This document shows positions 26,701 through 36,661 of a DNA stretch of 64,000 nt, piece after piece. The notes beneath the pieces are model-generated. The model was not told the origin of the DNA, made no database searches, and saw only the letters and a program-made list of their open reading frames with translations. Position 1 is the first letter of the stretch. The number at the start of each line of letters is the position of its first letter. Source of the stretch: Marinobacter nauticus (GTDB lineage: Bacteria; Pseudomonadota; Gammaproteobacteria; Enterobacterales; Shewanellaceae); contig NZ_JAHVJZ010000001.1 in the NCBI RefSeq assembly GCF_019801015.1, forward strand, positions 186,001 to 250,000, written 5' to 3'. A program made the translations under genes and the position numbers.

Positions 26701-29700
26701 ATGCTTTCATCACTGACGGTTATCACCGTCTCTCTGGGATACGTCACTCTGCTTTTCCTGATCGCCTGGCTGGGCGAACGGTGGGTGGGTAAGCGCAAAG
26801 CGCAGCTGGGGCCGTGGGTCTATGGCTTGTCGTTGGCGGTGTACTGCTCTTCGTGGAGCTTTCTGGGCACCGTGGGGCAGGCCAGCACCTCGCCCTGGGC
26901 GTTTCTGCCCATCTACATCGGGCCGATTCTGCTGTTCACTCTGGGCTTCGGTTTTATCCGTAAGCTGGTGATGGTGGCCAAAGCCCAGAACATCACTTCG
27001 GTGGCGGATTTTATTGCGGCACGTTACGGCAAATCCCAGTTGCTGGCGGTGCTGGTGACCTTTATCGCCACCCTTGGGATCATGCCCTACGTCGCGTTGC
27101 AGCTGAAAGCGATGGTGTTTTCCCTGGGCCTGTTTGCCAGCGATGAGTTTCTGGAAACCGACACACTGGCGCTGCTGATTGCGCTGACGCTGGCGCTATT
27201 CGCCATTCTTTTCGGTACCCGAAAACTGGATGCCACCGAGCACAACCCCGGCATGATCCTGGCGGTGGCTTTTGAGTCATTCGTGAAGCTCTTCGCGTTT
27301 GTGCTGGTGGGTCTGGTGGTCACCTTCGGTCTGTTTGACGGGCCGTTCGACATTCTGAATCAGGCCCGGGAGATGGAAGTGGCGCCGTCGATGGTGCTGG
27401 ATCTGGCGGACATCGGCCCGGAAGTGTTGATCTCGATGGCGGCGTTTGTCTGTCTGCCGCGCATCTTCCACGTGATGGTGGTGGAGGTGGAACAGACCGA
27501 ACACGTGGACCGCGCCCGCTGGGTGCTGCCGCTGTACCTGGTGCTGTTCTCCTGCTTTGTGATTCCGCTGGCGCTGGCTGGCCGTGTGTTGCTTGGCGAT
27601 GCTGTGGCGGCGGACACCTATGTGATTAATCTGCCGCTGGCCATCGGTGCGGATGCGTTGGCGGTGATCGCGCTGCTGGGCACCATCTCTGCGGCCAGTT
27701 CCATGGTGATTGTGGCGGTGGTGACCATCGCCATTATGATCTCCAACGAGTGGCTGGTGCCGCTGCTGCTGCGCTCCGGTCGCATCCGGGGTAAGAGCTT
27801 TGATCAGTTTTCTATCGGCCTGCTCAACGCCCGCCGTCTGGTGATTCTGGTGCTGCTGCTGGCGGGCTTTCTGGCGTACCGTCTGCTCGACAATACCGAC
27901 ACTCTGGCGCGCATCGGGATGCTGGCCTTCGGGGCCTTTGCCCAACTGGCCCCGGCATTGGTGGGGGGCTTGTACTGGAAGAAGGGCCACCGAAACGGCG
28001 TGCTGCTGGGCCTGCTGCTGGGCTTCGGCGGCTGGTGTTACGTGATGGCGCGTCCGATGCTGGGGCTGGAGTTCGAAGAGCTGCGTTTGCTGGGCAACCT
28101 CAGCGATGACATGAACCACATCCTGCTGGCGCTGGTGGCCAACTGCGGCGGATACGTGGTGGGCTCCTGGCTGTCCCGCCCGTCGGTAACCGAGCGGATC
28201 CAATCTGGCGCCTTTGTGCAGTTGCCGGGGATGCCCCGGACCAACCATGGCCGGGTGGGCTCCATCAGTCAGCAGGACCTGCTGCTGTTGGCCAGTCGCT
28301 TTGTCGGCCCGGCCCGCGCGTACGCTTCCTTCTCCCAGTTCTTCCCGGACGCCATTGCCCGGGAAAGCTGGAATAAGCCCGCCAGTGAAGCCCTGATTGA
28401 GCACACGGAGCGTTTGATCGCCTCAGTACTGGGAGCGTCGTCGGCGTCCGTGGTGATGGACAGCGTCATGCGGGGCCGCGATTTGGCACTGGATGAGGTG
28501 TTCTCTCTGGTGGATGAGGCCAGCGCCAAGATCCTGATGAGTCAGGACCAGCTGCGTGGTGCCATTGAGCACGCCTTCGAGGGGATGAGCGTGGTGGATG
28601 GCGACCTGAACCTGGTGGCCTGGAACCAGCGCTACGAAACCCTGTTCGACTTCCCCCACGGCTTCCTGAAAGCGGGTATGCCGGTGGCGGAGATCATCCG
28701 TTACAACGCTGAGCTGGGGCGATGCGGCCCGGGCGATGTGGCCACCCATATCGAGAAGCGCGTGGCCTATATGCGCGCCGGTTCCGCCCACACCTCCGAA
28801 CGTCGCCAGAGCGATGGTCGGGTTATCCGTATACGGGGCAACCCGATGCCGGATGGCGGCTTTGTGATGACCTTCAGTGACATTACCGACTTCCGCGCGC
28901 AGGAAGCGGCCCTCAAGGAAGCCAACGAAAACCTGGAAGCCCGGGTGGAGGAGCGCACCGCCGAGCTGGCGGAACTGAACGCCCGGCTGCTGGAAACCAA
29001 GGCAGCTGAGGAGCAGGCCAACCAGTCCAAATCCCGTTTCCTGGCGGCGGTGGGCCATGATCTGATGCAGCCGCTGAATGCGGCACGGCTGTTTACCGCT
29101 TCGCTGATGCAGGAAACGCGGATGCACCCCAAGGACCACGAAACCGTGGTGCACATTGCCGGATCGCTGAAAGCGGCCGGTGAGATGCTGTCGGATCTGC
29201 TGGACATCTCCAAGCTGGACTCCGGCACCATGACGGTGGAGCGTCGTGGCGTCAATCTGGCCACCGTGCTGGAGCCCCTGACGGTTGAGTTTGCAGCGAT
29301 GGCGGCCAACAAGGGGCTGACTTTCCGCCATCGGCTGCGGGATCTGACCCTGGACACCGACCCCAACCTGCTGCGCCGTCTGGTGCAGAATTTCCTGACC
29401 AACGCCCTGCGCTATACCGACTCCGGCACCGTGTTGCTGGGCTGCCGGCGTCGGGGCCAGTCGGTGGAGATCCAGGTGTTCGATACCGGTTGCGGCATCG
29501 CCGAAGATCAGGTGGAAGAGATCTTCAAGGAGTTCCGGCAGGTGGAGGGGCAGGGTGAGCGGGCCGGCCTGGGTCTTGGGCTGGCGATTGCCGACCGCAT
29601 CGGTAAGGTGCTGGACACCCCACTGAAGGTGCGCTCCGAACTGGGGCGCGGCTCGCTGTTTTCGGTGACGGTACCCTTGGCCCGCTACAAGGTGCAGGCG

Positions 29701-30102
29701 CCGGTGGTGGCGGCGGTGCGCACCGCGCCGTTGAAAGGGGTGAAAGTCCTTTGCATCGACAACGAGGAAGCGATTCTGGCTGGTCTGGAAAGCCTGCTCA
29801 AACGCTGGCAGTGCGAAGTGGTCACCGCGAAGGATTTGGCGGACGCGCGGATCCGTTTGGGCCTGAAAGGGTTTGCACCGGACATTGTGCTGGCGGATTA
29901 TCATCTCGATAACGGCCAGAGCGGCCTGGAAGCGATGGACGGCATCCGCAAACTCTATGGCGCTGAGCTGCCCGGTGTGCTGATTACCGCGGACACCCGC
30001 AAAGAGCTGGTGGAAGAGGTGGAGAGCCGGGGGTATCGCTATATGGCGAAGATGGTGAGACCCGCCGCGTTAAGGGCGATCATCTCTGCGTCAGTCAAGT
30101 GA
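26701..30102 (+). CDS. crbS: CrbS/CbrA-type symporter-hybrid sensor histidine kinase
   Basis: This 1133-residue protein starts with a sodium:solute-symporter-like domain (about residues 1-500, some 12-13 helices). It continues with a PAS domain at about 620-740 ([25 protein letters not shown]), a coiled coil, a HisKA domain with phospho-accepting H786 ([15 protein letters not shown]), a HATPase domain ([35 protein letters not shown]) and a C-terminal receiver domain with D1066 ([10 protein letters not shown]). CrbS kinases control acs through the response regulator CrbR in Vibrio and relatives. The divergent acs supports this, but no CrbR gene lies in the window. The start is ATG 26701 with AAAGG upstream. 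Confidence 0.88.
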   Translation: MLSSLTVITVSLGYVTLLFLIAWLGERWVGKRKAQLGPWVYGLSLAVYCSSWSFLGTVGQASTSPWAFLPIYIGPILLFTLGFGFIRKLVMVAKAQNITSVADFIAARYGKSQLLAVLVTFIATLGIMPYVALQLKAMVFSLGLFASDEFLETDTLALLIALTLALFAILFGTRKLDATEHNPGMILAVAFESFVKLFAFVLVGLVVTFGLFDGPFDILNQAREMEVAPSMVLDLADIGPEVLISMAAFVCLPRIFHVMVVEVEQTEHVDRARWVLPLYLVLFSCFVIPLALAGRVLLGDAVAADTYVINLPLAIGADALAVIALLGTISAASSMVIVAVVTIAIMISNEWLVPLLLRSGRIRGKSFDQFSIGLLNARRLVILVLLLAGFLAYRLLDNTDTLARIGMLAFGAFAQLAPALVGGLYWKKGHRNGVLLGLLLGFGGWCYVMARPMLGLEFEELRLLGNLSDDMNHILLALVANCGGYVVGSWLSRPSVTERIQSGAFVQLPGMPRTNHGRVGSISQQDLLLLASRFVGPARAYASFSQFFPDAIARESWNKPASEALIEHTERLIASVLGASSASVVMDSVMRGRDLALDEVFSLVDEASAKILMSQDQLRGAIEHAFEGMSVVDGDLNLVAWNQRYETLFDFPHGFLKAGMPVAEIIRYNAELGRCGPGDVATHIEKRVAYMRAGSAHTSERRQSDGRVIRIRGNPMPDGGFVMTFSDITDFRAQEAALKEANENLEARVEERTAELAELNARLLETKAAEEQANQSKSRFLAAVGHDLMQPLNAARLFTASLMQETRMHPKDHETVVHIAGSLKAAGEMLSDLLDISKLDSGTMTVERRGVNLATVLEPLTVEFAAMAANKGLTFRHRLRDLTLDTDPNLLRRLVQNFLTNALRYTDSGTVLLGCRRRGQSVEIQVFDTGCGIAEDQVEEIFKEFRQVEGQGERAGLGLGLAIADRIGKVLDTPLKVRSELGRGSLFSVTVPLARYKVQAPVVAAVRTAPLKGVKVLCIDNEEAILAGLESLLKRWQCEVVTAKDLADARIRLGLKGFAPDIVLADYHLDNGQSGLEAMDGIRKLYGAELPGVLITADTRKELVEEVESRGYRYMAKMVRPAALRAIISASVK

Positions 30103-30114
30103 CAAGGCAAAGCG

Positions 30115-30139
30115 AAAAGGCCCCGGAAGGGGCCTTTTT
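30115..30139. terminator. Bidirectional intrinsic terminator
   Basis: AAAAGGCCCC / GGGGCCTTTTT with loop GGAA lies between the convergent crbS-like and Ig-repeat lipoprotein genes. Confidence 0.9.
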
Positions 30140-30163
30140 AGTGAATCCGCTGGCACAGAGCAT

Positions 30164-33100
30164 TCACGGTTCCGATACGGTCACAATGGCTTCGCCCTGA
30201 TGGCTGACCCCCGCCAGATTGAACCGGGCGGTAACGGTACTTTGTCCGGCCTTCAGGCCATGGATCTCACCGCTGTCGGGATTGATGGCGACGACACCAT
30301 GATCACTGCTGCCCCAGACCACCTGCCGGGTCACCGTCACCTCGCTGCCGTCACTTAATTCGGCCAGGGCGCTCAGCGACGCGCTGCCATTGAGGGGGAG
30401 CGCCAGGGTGGCCGGCTCGATGCGGATCCGCTGGATGGTGACCGCGTCGTGCTTGACGGAGACGTCGACAAATCCTGCATGGGTGGTGTTGCCGACCTGG
30501 TATCCCCCGCGAAAAGCGGCTTCGCCTTCAGCCAGTGCCCGGATTTGCCCCGGCACGTCCGTCAGTACCGCCACCTCGGGGTTCAGCGCTTCCCAACTGG
30601 CGTCTTCCGTGACATCCACTTCGCTGCCGTCCACCCAGATGGCGGTGGCGGTCAGTTGCAGTAAGCCACCTTCGATTAATGTCGCGCCATCGGGGGCGTA
30701 GCGCACCGTGCTGACGGTGTTGTTCGGATTGGTGATGGTGGCGCTGACCGATTTATTGACCCAGCTGCCCACATTGACTGCACCGTTGATTGGCGTATGG
30801 CCAGTCTGATTACCGGTTACCCAGCCGTGGCTGTCAACCTGTGCGATCTCCGGGTCGCCGGGGTGCCAGGTGGCGCTGTCGGTTACATCGACCACCGAGC
30901 CATCGTCAAACAGGGCGGTAGCGGTTAACTGGCGCCCGCTGCCCACCGGCATTTTGACGGTGGCTGGCTCAATGGCCACAGACACCACGCTGACCGAAGA
31001 CCCCAACACCTTCAGATGGCTGGTGGCCAGGAGGCTCTGGTTGGCGTATCGATAGCGTGCCGTGACGGTGGCGAGGCCTTCGGCCAACCCAACCCATTGG
31101 CCTTGTTGGTTTACCGGTATAGCGACAGTGGGGCTGTCCGACAGCCATTGCACCTGGTCGGAAACGTCCACCCGGCTGTTGTCACTCATCAATGCCGTCA
31201 CCTGATAGTGGGTGGTGTCGTTGATGCGGATGGTGTGTTGCAACGGGCTGATGGCCAGCGCAACGGGCGTCACCGCCGGGGGGATAACGCGAACCCATGC
31301 ATCCCCCTGATACAGCTTGCCCTGGTAGATTCGGCGAGCGGTAATGCGGGTTTCTCCGGTGCTGTTTCCGATCACTTGCCCCTCGGCGTTTACGCTGGCG
31401 ATATTGGGGTCCACCGATTGCCAGCTGACCTCACCGCTGACCGGCCATTGCGTGCCATCCTCGGTGTGAGCCACCGCCTTCAGCGAAAGCTGGCTGCCCA
31501 GAAGCAGATCGGACTGGCCGGGCAGGAGGGAGAGTGAAGTGATGTTACCCGGCGGTTCGCTGACCCACAGCCTGGCCTCGGCCTGATGATGGCGCTCGTT
31601 AATCACCAGTCGGGCCGTGATGTTGGTGTGGCCGGCCTGGTGGCCGGTGGCCAGGCCTGTGGCGCTGACCGTAGCGGTTTCTGCCGTGTCGCTGTCCCAG
31701 CTGGTCTGGTCTGTCACATCCAGCCTGGTGCCGTCTTCCAGGGTCAGGGTCGCCTGATAGGGCTGCTGCCCGCCAATCAGCACGTCGGCGCGATAGGGGC
31801 GGATGGCAAAATCCCGAACGCCAACGGAGGGCGGCACAACAAACAGTGATGCGCTGGCCTGATAAAGCTGTCCCTGATGGCCTATTGAAGCTTCGATGGT
31901 GGCTTTGCCCTCATTGAGTCCGGTAGCGGTGCCACTGGCGTCGATATCGGCCAGTTGTGGGGTGAGGCTGCGCCAGACGACCCAGGAAGACACATCCAGC
32001 TGGCTGCCATCGCTCATCTGTGCCCTGGCGGAGTAGGTTATGCGGCCTCCGGGCAGCACGGTGTCGCGGTAGGGGGCCAGATGGAGCGATTCAATCGTCA
32101 CTGCCGCAGACAGCACGGACACTTTGCCGCTGGCCGACAGCAAGGTTCCGGGCAAGCTCGCGGTGATGTCGGTGGTGCCGGTATGGTGTCCGGTGGCGAG
32201 GCCTGAGGCGTCAACACTGGCGGTGGCGGGGGCCAGGCTGTGCCAGACGGCATCGCCACTGACGTCGTGTTGGCTGCCATCGGTGTAGTGCGCCAGCGCG
32301 ACGTATTGCTGTTGGGTGCCAGGCAAAAGCGCTGTGCGGTAGGGCACCAGCATCAGATGCTCGGGCTCGGCTTTGGTGACGGTGAGCACCGCCTTGGCTG
32401 TTAATCCCTGGTAATGGCTCTGAATCGCTGCCTGACCGGTCCGATGGGCGGAAACCCTTCCTGCGGCCCCGCCCTGACTGGCAACCGTGGCGACGCCTGG
32501 CTGGTCGGTTTGCCACTGACTGAATCGGGTCACATCCCGACGTGAGCCGTCGGAGTAGCTGAGCCACGCTGTCAGCGGCATGGTGCGACCCACCGCCAGG
32601 CTGGTTTGAGCTGGGGCAACAGTAAGGCGGGTTGGCGTGGCGTCCGTTACGGTCACCGCAGCGCCGGCACTCAATCCACCGAACCCCGCCCTGACCTCCG
32701 CGCTGCCCGGGGAGCGGGCGATAACGGTACCGACATCCGGGCCGATGGCGGCAACGTTTACCGTTTCTGGTGCCGCTGATCTCCAGGACGCCCGTTGCGT
32801 GACATCGCTTTGGTGGCCATCGGTGTAGTGCGCCACAGCCTGAAGTTTGCCCTGGGTGCCTGCGGGCAGTGTGAGCGTTTCGGGGCGGAGCGTTAAGGCG
32901 GTCAGTTGTGCGTCGGTGACCGTCAGTAGGGCTGTGCTCTGAATTGCGCCAAACCGGGCGGTGATGGTGGTTTCTCCCGATGTCCGGGTCAACGCCTGGT
33001 TGGCCAGGGCACCGGTGCCGATAAACGCCGCCACGGAGGGGGCCTCGGATTGCCAGCGGACCTGGTCAGTGAGATCCATCCGATGGCCGTTGTTCAGCAC

Positions 33101-34372
33101 GCCGATGGCCTGAAAAGGTTTGCGAAGGCCCGCGGGCAAGGAGGTAAGCGATGGTTGGATCTGAAGCCGCTGCACGACCGCTGGCGTTATCGTCACTCCC
33201 GTCTCGCCGGTCACGCCCCGGTAGCTGGCGCTGACCTGACTTTGGCCGGGGGATAAGGCCATAGCCCGACCGGCGTCATTGCCACCATTGTCGAGGGTGA
33301 TCACGTCGCTATAACGGCTGCCCCACAGTGCTTGCCGGGTCACATCCAGAGTCTGCCCATCGCTGTAGAAAGCCAGGGCGCGGTATCGGCCTTCGGTACC
33401 GATGGGAAATACCCCATTGGCCGGCGTGACCTGCAGGCGAACCAACTCAGCAGGCGTTACGGTAACCGGCACCTGAGCGACCAGCGTTGCGCCCGGTAAG
33501 GTCAAAGTGGCTTGGGCGTTGCCGCGGCCAACGAGAATACCTCTGATTTGCCCCGGTTGTTGAATGGGGTCGACCGGTTGCAGGTGTTCATCAACCTGCC
33601 AGTTCACTAACCCGGTTACGTCGATGGATTGCTTGTCTGCCAGTATCAAAGCGCTGTGCAGTTGCTGCTCTGCTCCCAGGGGCAGGCTGGCAGCTGTCGG
33701 GGCGATGGTCAGGCTCAGCGGCGGGCTGTCCAGCACCACCATGGGGCTTTGCTGCTCCATGTCTCTCCACCGGGCGATGACCGTTGTGCGCCCCACGGCT
33801 GTGGCGGTTACCCGGCCGCCATCGTCGATCTGGGCCACTTCTGGGTCCTCCGTGGACCAGGTTACCACCGAAGTAACGGACTGCTCAGACCCATCCTGAT
33901 AGAGCGCCGTTGCTTCAAATGCGGTGCTCAGGCCCACCAAAGTCAGCTGCTCCGGAGGCGTGAGGCGCAATGCCGTCAGGGTTTTTCGGCTGATGCTCAG
34001 TGTTGCTGTAGCGGATACGCCGGCAAAGGACCCCTGTACCTGGGTTTCACCGGTCGTGATGGCGGTGAGGGTGCCGTCCGGAGTGATGTTGGCCAATTGA
34101 GGGTTGGCGACCTGCCACATTGTCTCGGCAGTCACGTCGGCTTTTTCATCATTGCCGTAGATGGCGGTAGCGATATAGGCCCGTTGGGTGCCCACATCCA
34201 GACTGGACGACGAAGGGGAGATTTCGAGCCGGACCACCTGATCCGGACAAGGCATTTCAGGTTGGCCACATTCGGCGGAGGGAAAGCCGCTGTGCGGTCC
34301 TCCACAGCCGAAGATCATCAGCATCAGGCCGAGTCCGCCAAGTAAGCGCAGGTGAGCGGTGAGGGCAATCAT
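30164..34372 (-). CDS. Large lipoprotein with 15 bacterial Ig-like (BIG2) repeats
   Basis: The 1402-residue protein begins with a signal ending LMIFGC, an acceptable lipobox. After a short Cys-containing linker I count 15 tandem repeats of about 85-92 residues, each with the BIG2 pattern L.I.P....L..G...Q..A.A...DGS..DVT....W.S..P.VA.VD..G...G...G...ITA. Such proteins are surface or outer-membrane-anchored adhesins or stalks. Here there is no recognisable binding tip. Translation is coupled by an ATGA overlap to the upstream OmpA-like gene, so the two probably work together at the outer membrane. Confidence 0.85.
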   Translation of the reverse strand: MIALTAHLRLLGGLGLMLMIFGCGGPHSGFPSAECGQPEMPCPDQVVRLEISPSSSSLDVGTQRAYIATAIYGNDEKADVTAETMWQVANPQLANITPDGTLTAITTGETQVQGSFAGVSATATLSISRKTLTALRLTPPEQLTLVGLSTAFEATALYQDGSEQSVTSVVTWSTEDPEVAQIDDGGRVTATAVGRTTVIARWRDMEQQSPMVVLDSPPLSLTIAPTAASLPLGAEQQLHSALILADKQSIDVTGLVNWQVDEHLQPVDPIQQPGQIRGILVGRGNAQATLTLPGATLVAQVPVTVTPAELVRLQVTPANGVFPIGTEGRYRALAFYSDGQTLDVTRQALWGSRYSDVITLDNGGNDAGRAMALSPGQSQVSASYRGVTGETGVTITPAVVQRLQIQPSLTSLPAGLRKPFQAIGVLNNGHRMDLTDQVRWQSEAPSVAAFIGTGALANQALTRTSGETTITARFGAIQSTALLTVTDAQLTALTLRPETLTLPAGTQGKLQAVAHYTDGHQSDVTQRASWRSAAPETVNVAAIGPDVGTVIARSPGSAEVRAGFGGLSAGAAVTVTDATPTRLTVAPAQTSLAVGRTMPLTAWLSYSDGSRRDVTRFSQWQTDQPGVATVASQGGAAGRVSAHRTGQAAIQSHYQGLTAKAVLTVTKAEPEHLMLVPYRTALLPGTQQQYVALAHYTDGSQHDVSGDAVWHSLAPATASVDASGLATGHHTGTTDITASLPGTLLSASGKVSVLSAAVTIESLHLAPYRDTVLPGGRITYSARAQMSDGSQLDVSSWVVWRSLTPQLADIDASGTATGLNEGKATIEASIGHQGQLYQASASLFVVPPSVGVRDFAIRPYRADVLIGGQQPYQATLTLEDGTRLDVTDQTSWDSDTAETATVSATGLATGHQAGHTNITARLVINERHHQAEARLWVSEPPGNITSLSLLPGQSDLLLGSQLSLKAVAHTEDGTQWPVSGEVSWQSVDPNIASVNAEGQVIGNSTGETRITARRIYQGKLYQGDAWVRVIPPAVTPVALAISPLQHTIRINDTTHYQVTALMSDNSRVDVSDQVQWLSDSPTVAIPVNQQGQWVGLAEGLATVTARYRYANQSLLATSHLKVLGSSVSVVSVAIEPATVKMPVGSGRQLTATALFDDGSVVDVTDSATWHPGDPEIAQVDSHGWVTGNQTGHTPINGAVNVGSWVNKSVSATITNPNNTVSTVRYAPDGATLIEGGLLQLTATAIWVDGSEVDVTEDASWEALNPEVAVLTDVPGQIRALAEGEAAFRGGYQVGNTTHAGFVDVSVKHDAVTIQRIRIEPATLALPLNGSASLSALAELSDGSEVTVTRQVVWGSSDHGVVAINPDSGEIHGLKAGQSTVTARFNLAGVSHQGEAIVTVSEP

Positions 34373-35358
34373 TGTGATACCTCCATTCCGGGGACATAAA
34401 GGTGGACGCGGCGGTTCTGAGCCCGGTGTTGCGGCGTGGCGTTGTCGATCACCGGTTGACGTTCACCGAAATCCTCAATGGTGATCCGGTGGGACTCAAT
34501 GCCCCGGGATGTCAGGTAGTCGGCCACGGCCTGAGCGCGCCGGTCTGACAATGACAAGTTGTATTCCTGATCACCGGTGGCGTCGGAAAAGCCTTGCACA
34601 ATCACCCGGGAGCCGGGGTGGCGCTGCAGTCGGGACACAATGTCGGCGAGGGGCGCGGGATCATTGAATACGGCGCTGTCGAAATCGAAATGCACATCGC
34701 GGTGCAGGGCGGGAAGCAGGATTTTGGCCGGGGCCGGGGCCGATGGCGTGGGGGAAGCCCCGAAGTGGTATTGCAGGCCCACTGAGCTGAGCCAAAGGTT
34801 GGTGCCCCCGAGAGCCGGGCTGCCTGCTCCGTCGGCGTAGGAGGTTGTGATGGAAAGCGCCCAGCGTTGATTGAGTTGGACGCCCAGGCCCGCGCTGACG
34901 ACGGGCACCCAGCCCTGATCGCGCCGTTGCCCCGAAGGGCTTTTTACCTGACCGTTCCATCGTAAAGTGCCCACTTTTCCGAGCAGGTTCACCCGGGGAC
35001 TCAGTGGAAGCTGGCCGACGGCTGACAGGCTCCAGCCCCTCATCATGCCCTGGTGAGGGGAGCCGTTGCTGGTTGGGTACGATGCGCTGGCCTGGCCGAA
35101 GTCCAGATAGGACAATTCTGCGCCCCATTTGTGAGTAAATCGGTGGCCCAGCATGGCTCCGATGCCAATATCGTCCTTGTCGCAGGCGCTGGCGTCCGGT
35201 TCACAGCCATTATGGAAACGGGTCCAGCCTATGCTGGCTCCGGCATACCAGGGCGACGGCGTGTGGCTGTCCTTACTTTCGACAGCGTAAGAGAGTGTGG
35301 GCAGAGCTAAGAAGATTGCCGCGCTGAAACGGCAAAGTGTTGAGGCATGGACGACCAT
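34369..35358 (-). CDS. OmpA-like outer membrane protein
   Basis: The 329-residue protein has a signal peptide ending near LSYA, an N-terminal eight-strand-type beta-barrel region (WYAGASIGWTRF...WGAELSYLDFG...VGLQYHFG, with two cysteines CEPDASAC in one loop), a short Pro/Ala linker, and a C-terminal OmpA domain (VHFDFDSAVF, VQGFSDATGDQEYNLSLSDRRAQAVADYL, QNRRVHL) that binds peptidoglycan. It starts the two-gene operon with the Ig-repeat lipoprotein. About 200 bases separate it from the DUF805 gene upstream. Confidence 0.87.
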   Translation of the reverse strand: MVVHASTLCRFSAAIFLALPTLSYAVESKDSHTPSPWYAGASIGWTRFHNGCEPDASACDKDDIGIGAMLGHRFTHKWGAELSYLDFGQASASYPTSNGSPHQGMMRGWSLSAVGQLPLSPRVNLLGKVGTLRWNGQVKSPSGQRRDQGWVPVVSAGLGVQLNQRWALSITTSYADGAGSPALGGTNLWLSSVGLQYHFGASPTPSAPAPAKILLPALHRDVHFDFDSAVFNDPAPLADIVSRLQRHPGSRVIVQGFSDATGDQEYNLSLSDRRAQAVADYLTSRGIESHRITIEDFGERQPVIDNATPQHRAQNRRVHLYVPGMEVSQ

Positions 35359-35559
35359 GTCAGCGACCTCTGAGAACGTACAGGTGATTGGGGAGTCGAT
35401 GCTGGAAAACGACGTCGGACAGGTCGCGACCAGAAAGCGCGGTGGGGGAGCACTGCCGGGGCTACGTTTTCAGCATCGGAACGGCAGTGGAATATCGTGC
35501 AGGAGCCAGGACAGAGGAATCAAAGTGGTATGAGCGGACAGTTTCAGACGGCCTGCGGA

Positions 35560-35994
35560 TCAGCGGTTGCGGGAGCCAAAGAGTTCACCGGGGGTGAACA
35601 ACAGGGTCAGCCAGACCAGGAACTGAAAGCCGTTGCCAGCCTGTGCTGACCAGCCATACGAGATGGCGGCGACCAACAAGGCCAGAGCAATGGTGGTGGG
35701 CCAGCCCGGCAGGCCCATATGGCGAAGCCGCTTGGCCGTCAGGTTGAGCCCGGCGAAGCTCAGCAGAACGGATGCGGCGATCAGCAACAACAACATCGGC
35801 AGTGAAAGAGCGTTTTCAAATTGCTCCTGAGTCAGTTCGCCGTTGCTGCCCGGGTCGTCAATGCCCAGTGACATGGCCACCACAATCCCCAGCGCCATCC
35901 CCAGGGCAACCAACAGAATGGAGTAGCTGAAGTAGGGCACTCGGGCCAGACTGCCTTGCTGAATATCGCCCCACAGTGTGGTGAACACCTTCAT
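35560..35994 (-). CDS. DUF805-like inner membrane protein
   Basis: The 144-residue product has about four hydrophobic helices and the DUF805-like features of a short N-terminal region with R-x-P-Y-F-S-Y (RVPYFSYSILLVAL), then LTAKRLRHMGLPGWPT, the signature 'R-R-x-H-D-x-G' type turn of this family, then C-terminal helices. Function is unknown. The frame is open upstream to 36111, but ATG 35994 (MKVFTTLWGDIQQG) has an AGGAAACC Shine-Dalgarno and fits the family start. Confidence 0.75.
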   Translation of the reverse strand: MKVFTTLWGDIQQGSLARVPYFSYSILLVALGMALGIVVAMSLGIDDPGSNGELTQEQFENALSLPMLLLLIAASVLLSFAGLNLTAKRLRHMGLPGWPTTIALALLVAAISYGWSAQAGNGFQFLVWLTLLFTPGELFGSRNR

Positions 35995-36218
35995 CGGGTT
36001 TCCTGTTATTGAAGCCGTTGATTTACTGAGCCTAGAACAGTTTGAGCGGGAGGGCTTCACCGCAACGGGGTTGTGACGGTTTATGTCTGCACTGGCACGC
36101 TTTTCTGCCACAAGCTGGTGCTAAAGGGTGTTGATATAACGTTGAAAATGGCAGGGCTTGGTTGATAAAGTGTTACGCCCTGGCGCTGGGGCCGGAGAGG
36201 GATTAGGGAGAGGCTTGG

Positions 36219-36596
36219 TTGTACCACCTGCGATGGATGCAAACCAGAATGATTCGAAGCATGGCACTGGCTCTGATGTCGGTGTTGTGTCTGATGCAGG
36301 TGTTTGCCAATTGTTTGTCCCAGCCGGTGCATCTGGATGATCTCAGCCACCCTATGGGTGAGCAGGTTGCCCACGCTCACAACAGTAACCACGGGCTCTG
36401 GGCCTCCGCCGTTCCCCAGATGGAGCCAACTGCGGTGGGTGAACATGAGCACTCGCTGCACTCCCATCTGCCTTGTCACCCCCCGATGGAATATCACCTT
36501 CCGGTGTCCCCATCGGATTCCGGGCATATCCTGGCCTTGGTTCAGAACCGGCCTGAACGCCGCATGGCGCCGCCACTTCCCCCTCCGAACGCCTGA
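36219..36596 (+). CDS. Small His-rich exported protein heading the metal-efflux operon
   Basis: The 125-residue product has an N-terminal signal-like segment (MIRSMALALMSVLCLMQVFA) and then a His-rich region (HAHNSNHG, EHEHSLHSHLPCHP) that could bind transition metals in the periplasm. TTG 36219 has GGGAGAGG about 5 bases upstream. ATG 36237 is an alternative without a clear Shine-Dalgarno. It lies 65 bases before the TolC-like gene on the same strand. I do not recognise the family. A metal-sensing or metal-buffering role is inferred from composition and neighbours. Confidence 0.65.
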   Translation: MYHLRWMQTRMIRSMALALMSVLCLMQVFANCLSQPVHLDDLSHPMGEQVAHAHNSNHGLWASAVPQMEPTAVGEHEHSLHSHLPCHPPMEYHLPVSPSDSGHILALVQNRPERRMAPPLPPPNA

Positions 36597-36661
36597 CTTC
36601 ACACCCCATCAATGACCTTTTTTACCGGTGCGGCACTGCTGTACCGGCGTGTGGAGTACCC

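Noticed and set aside
28423-29904. Minus-strand frame of 493 codons opposite the crbS-like gene
   Set aside because: The plus strand encodes unmistakable PAS, HisKA, HATPase and receiver domains. The antisense frame is His/Gln-rich shadow sequence.
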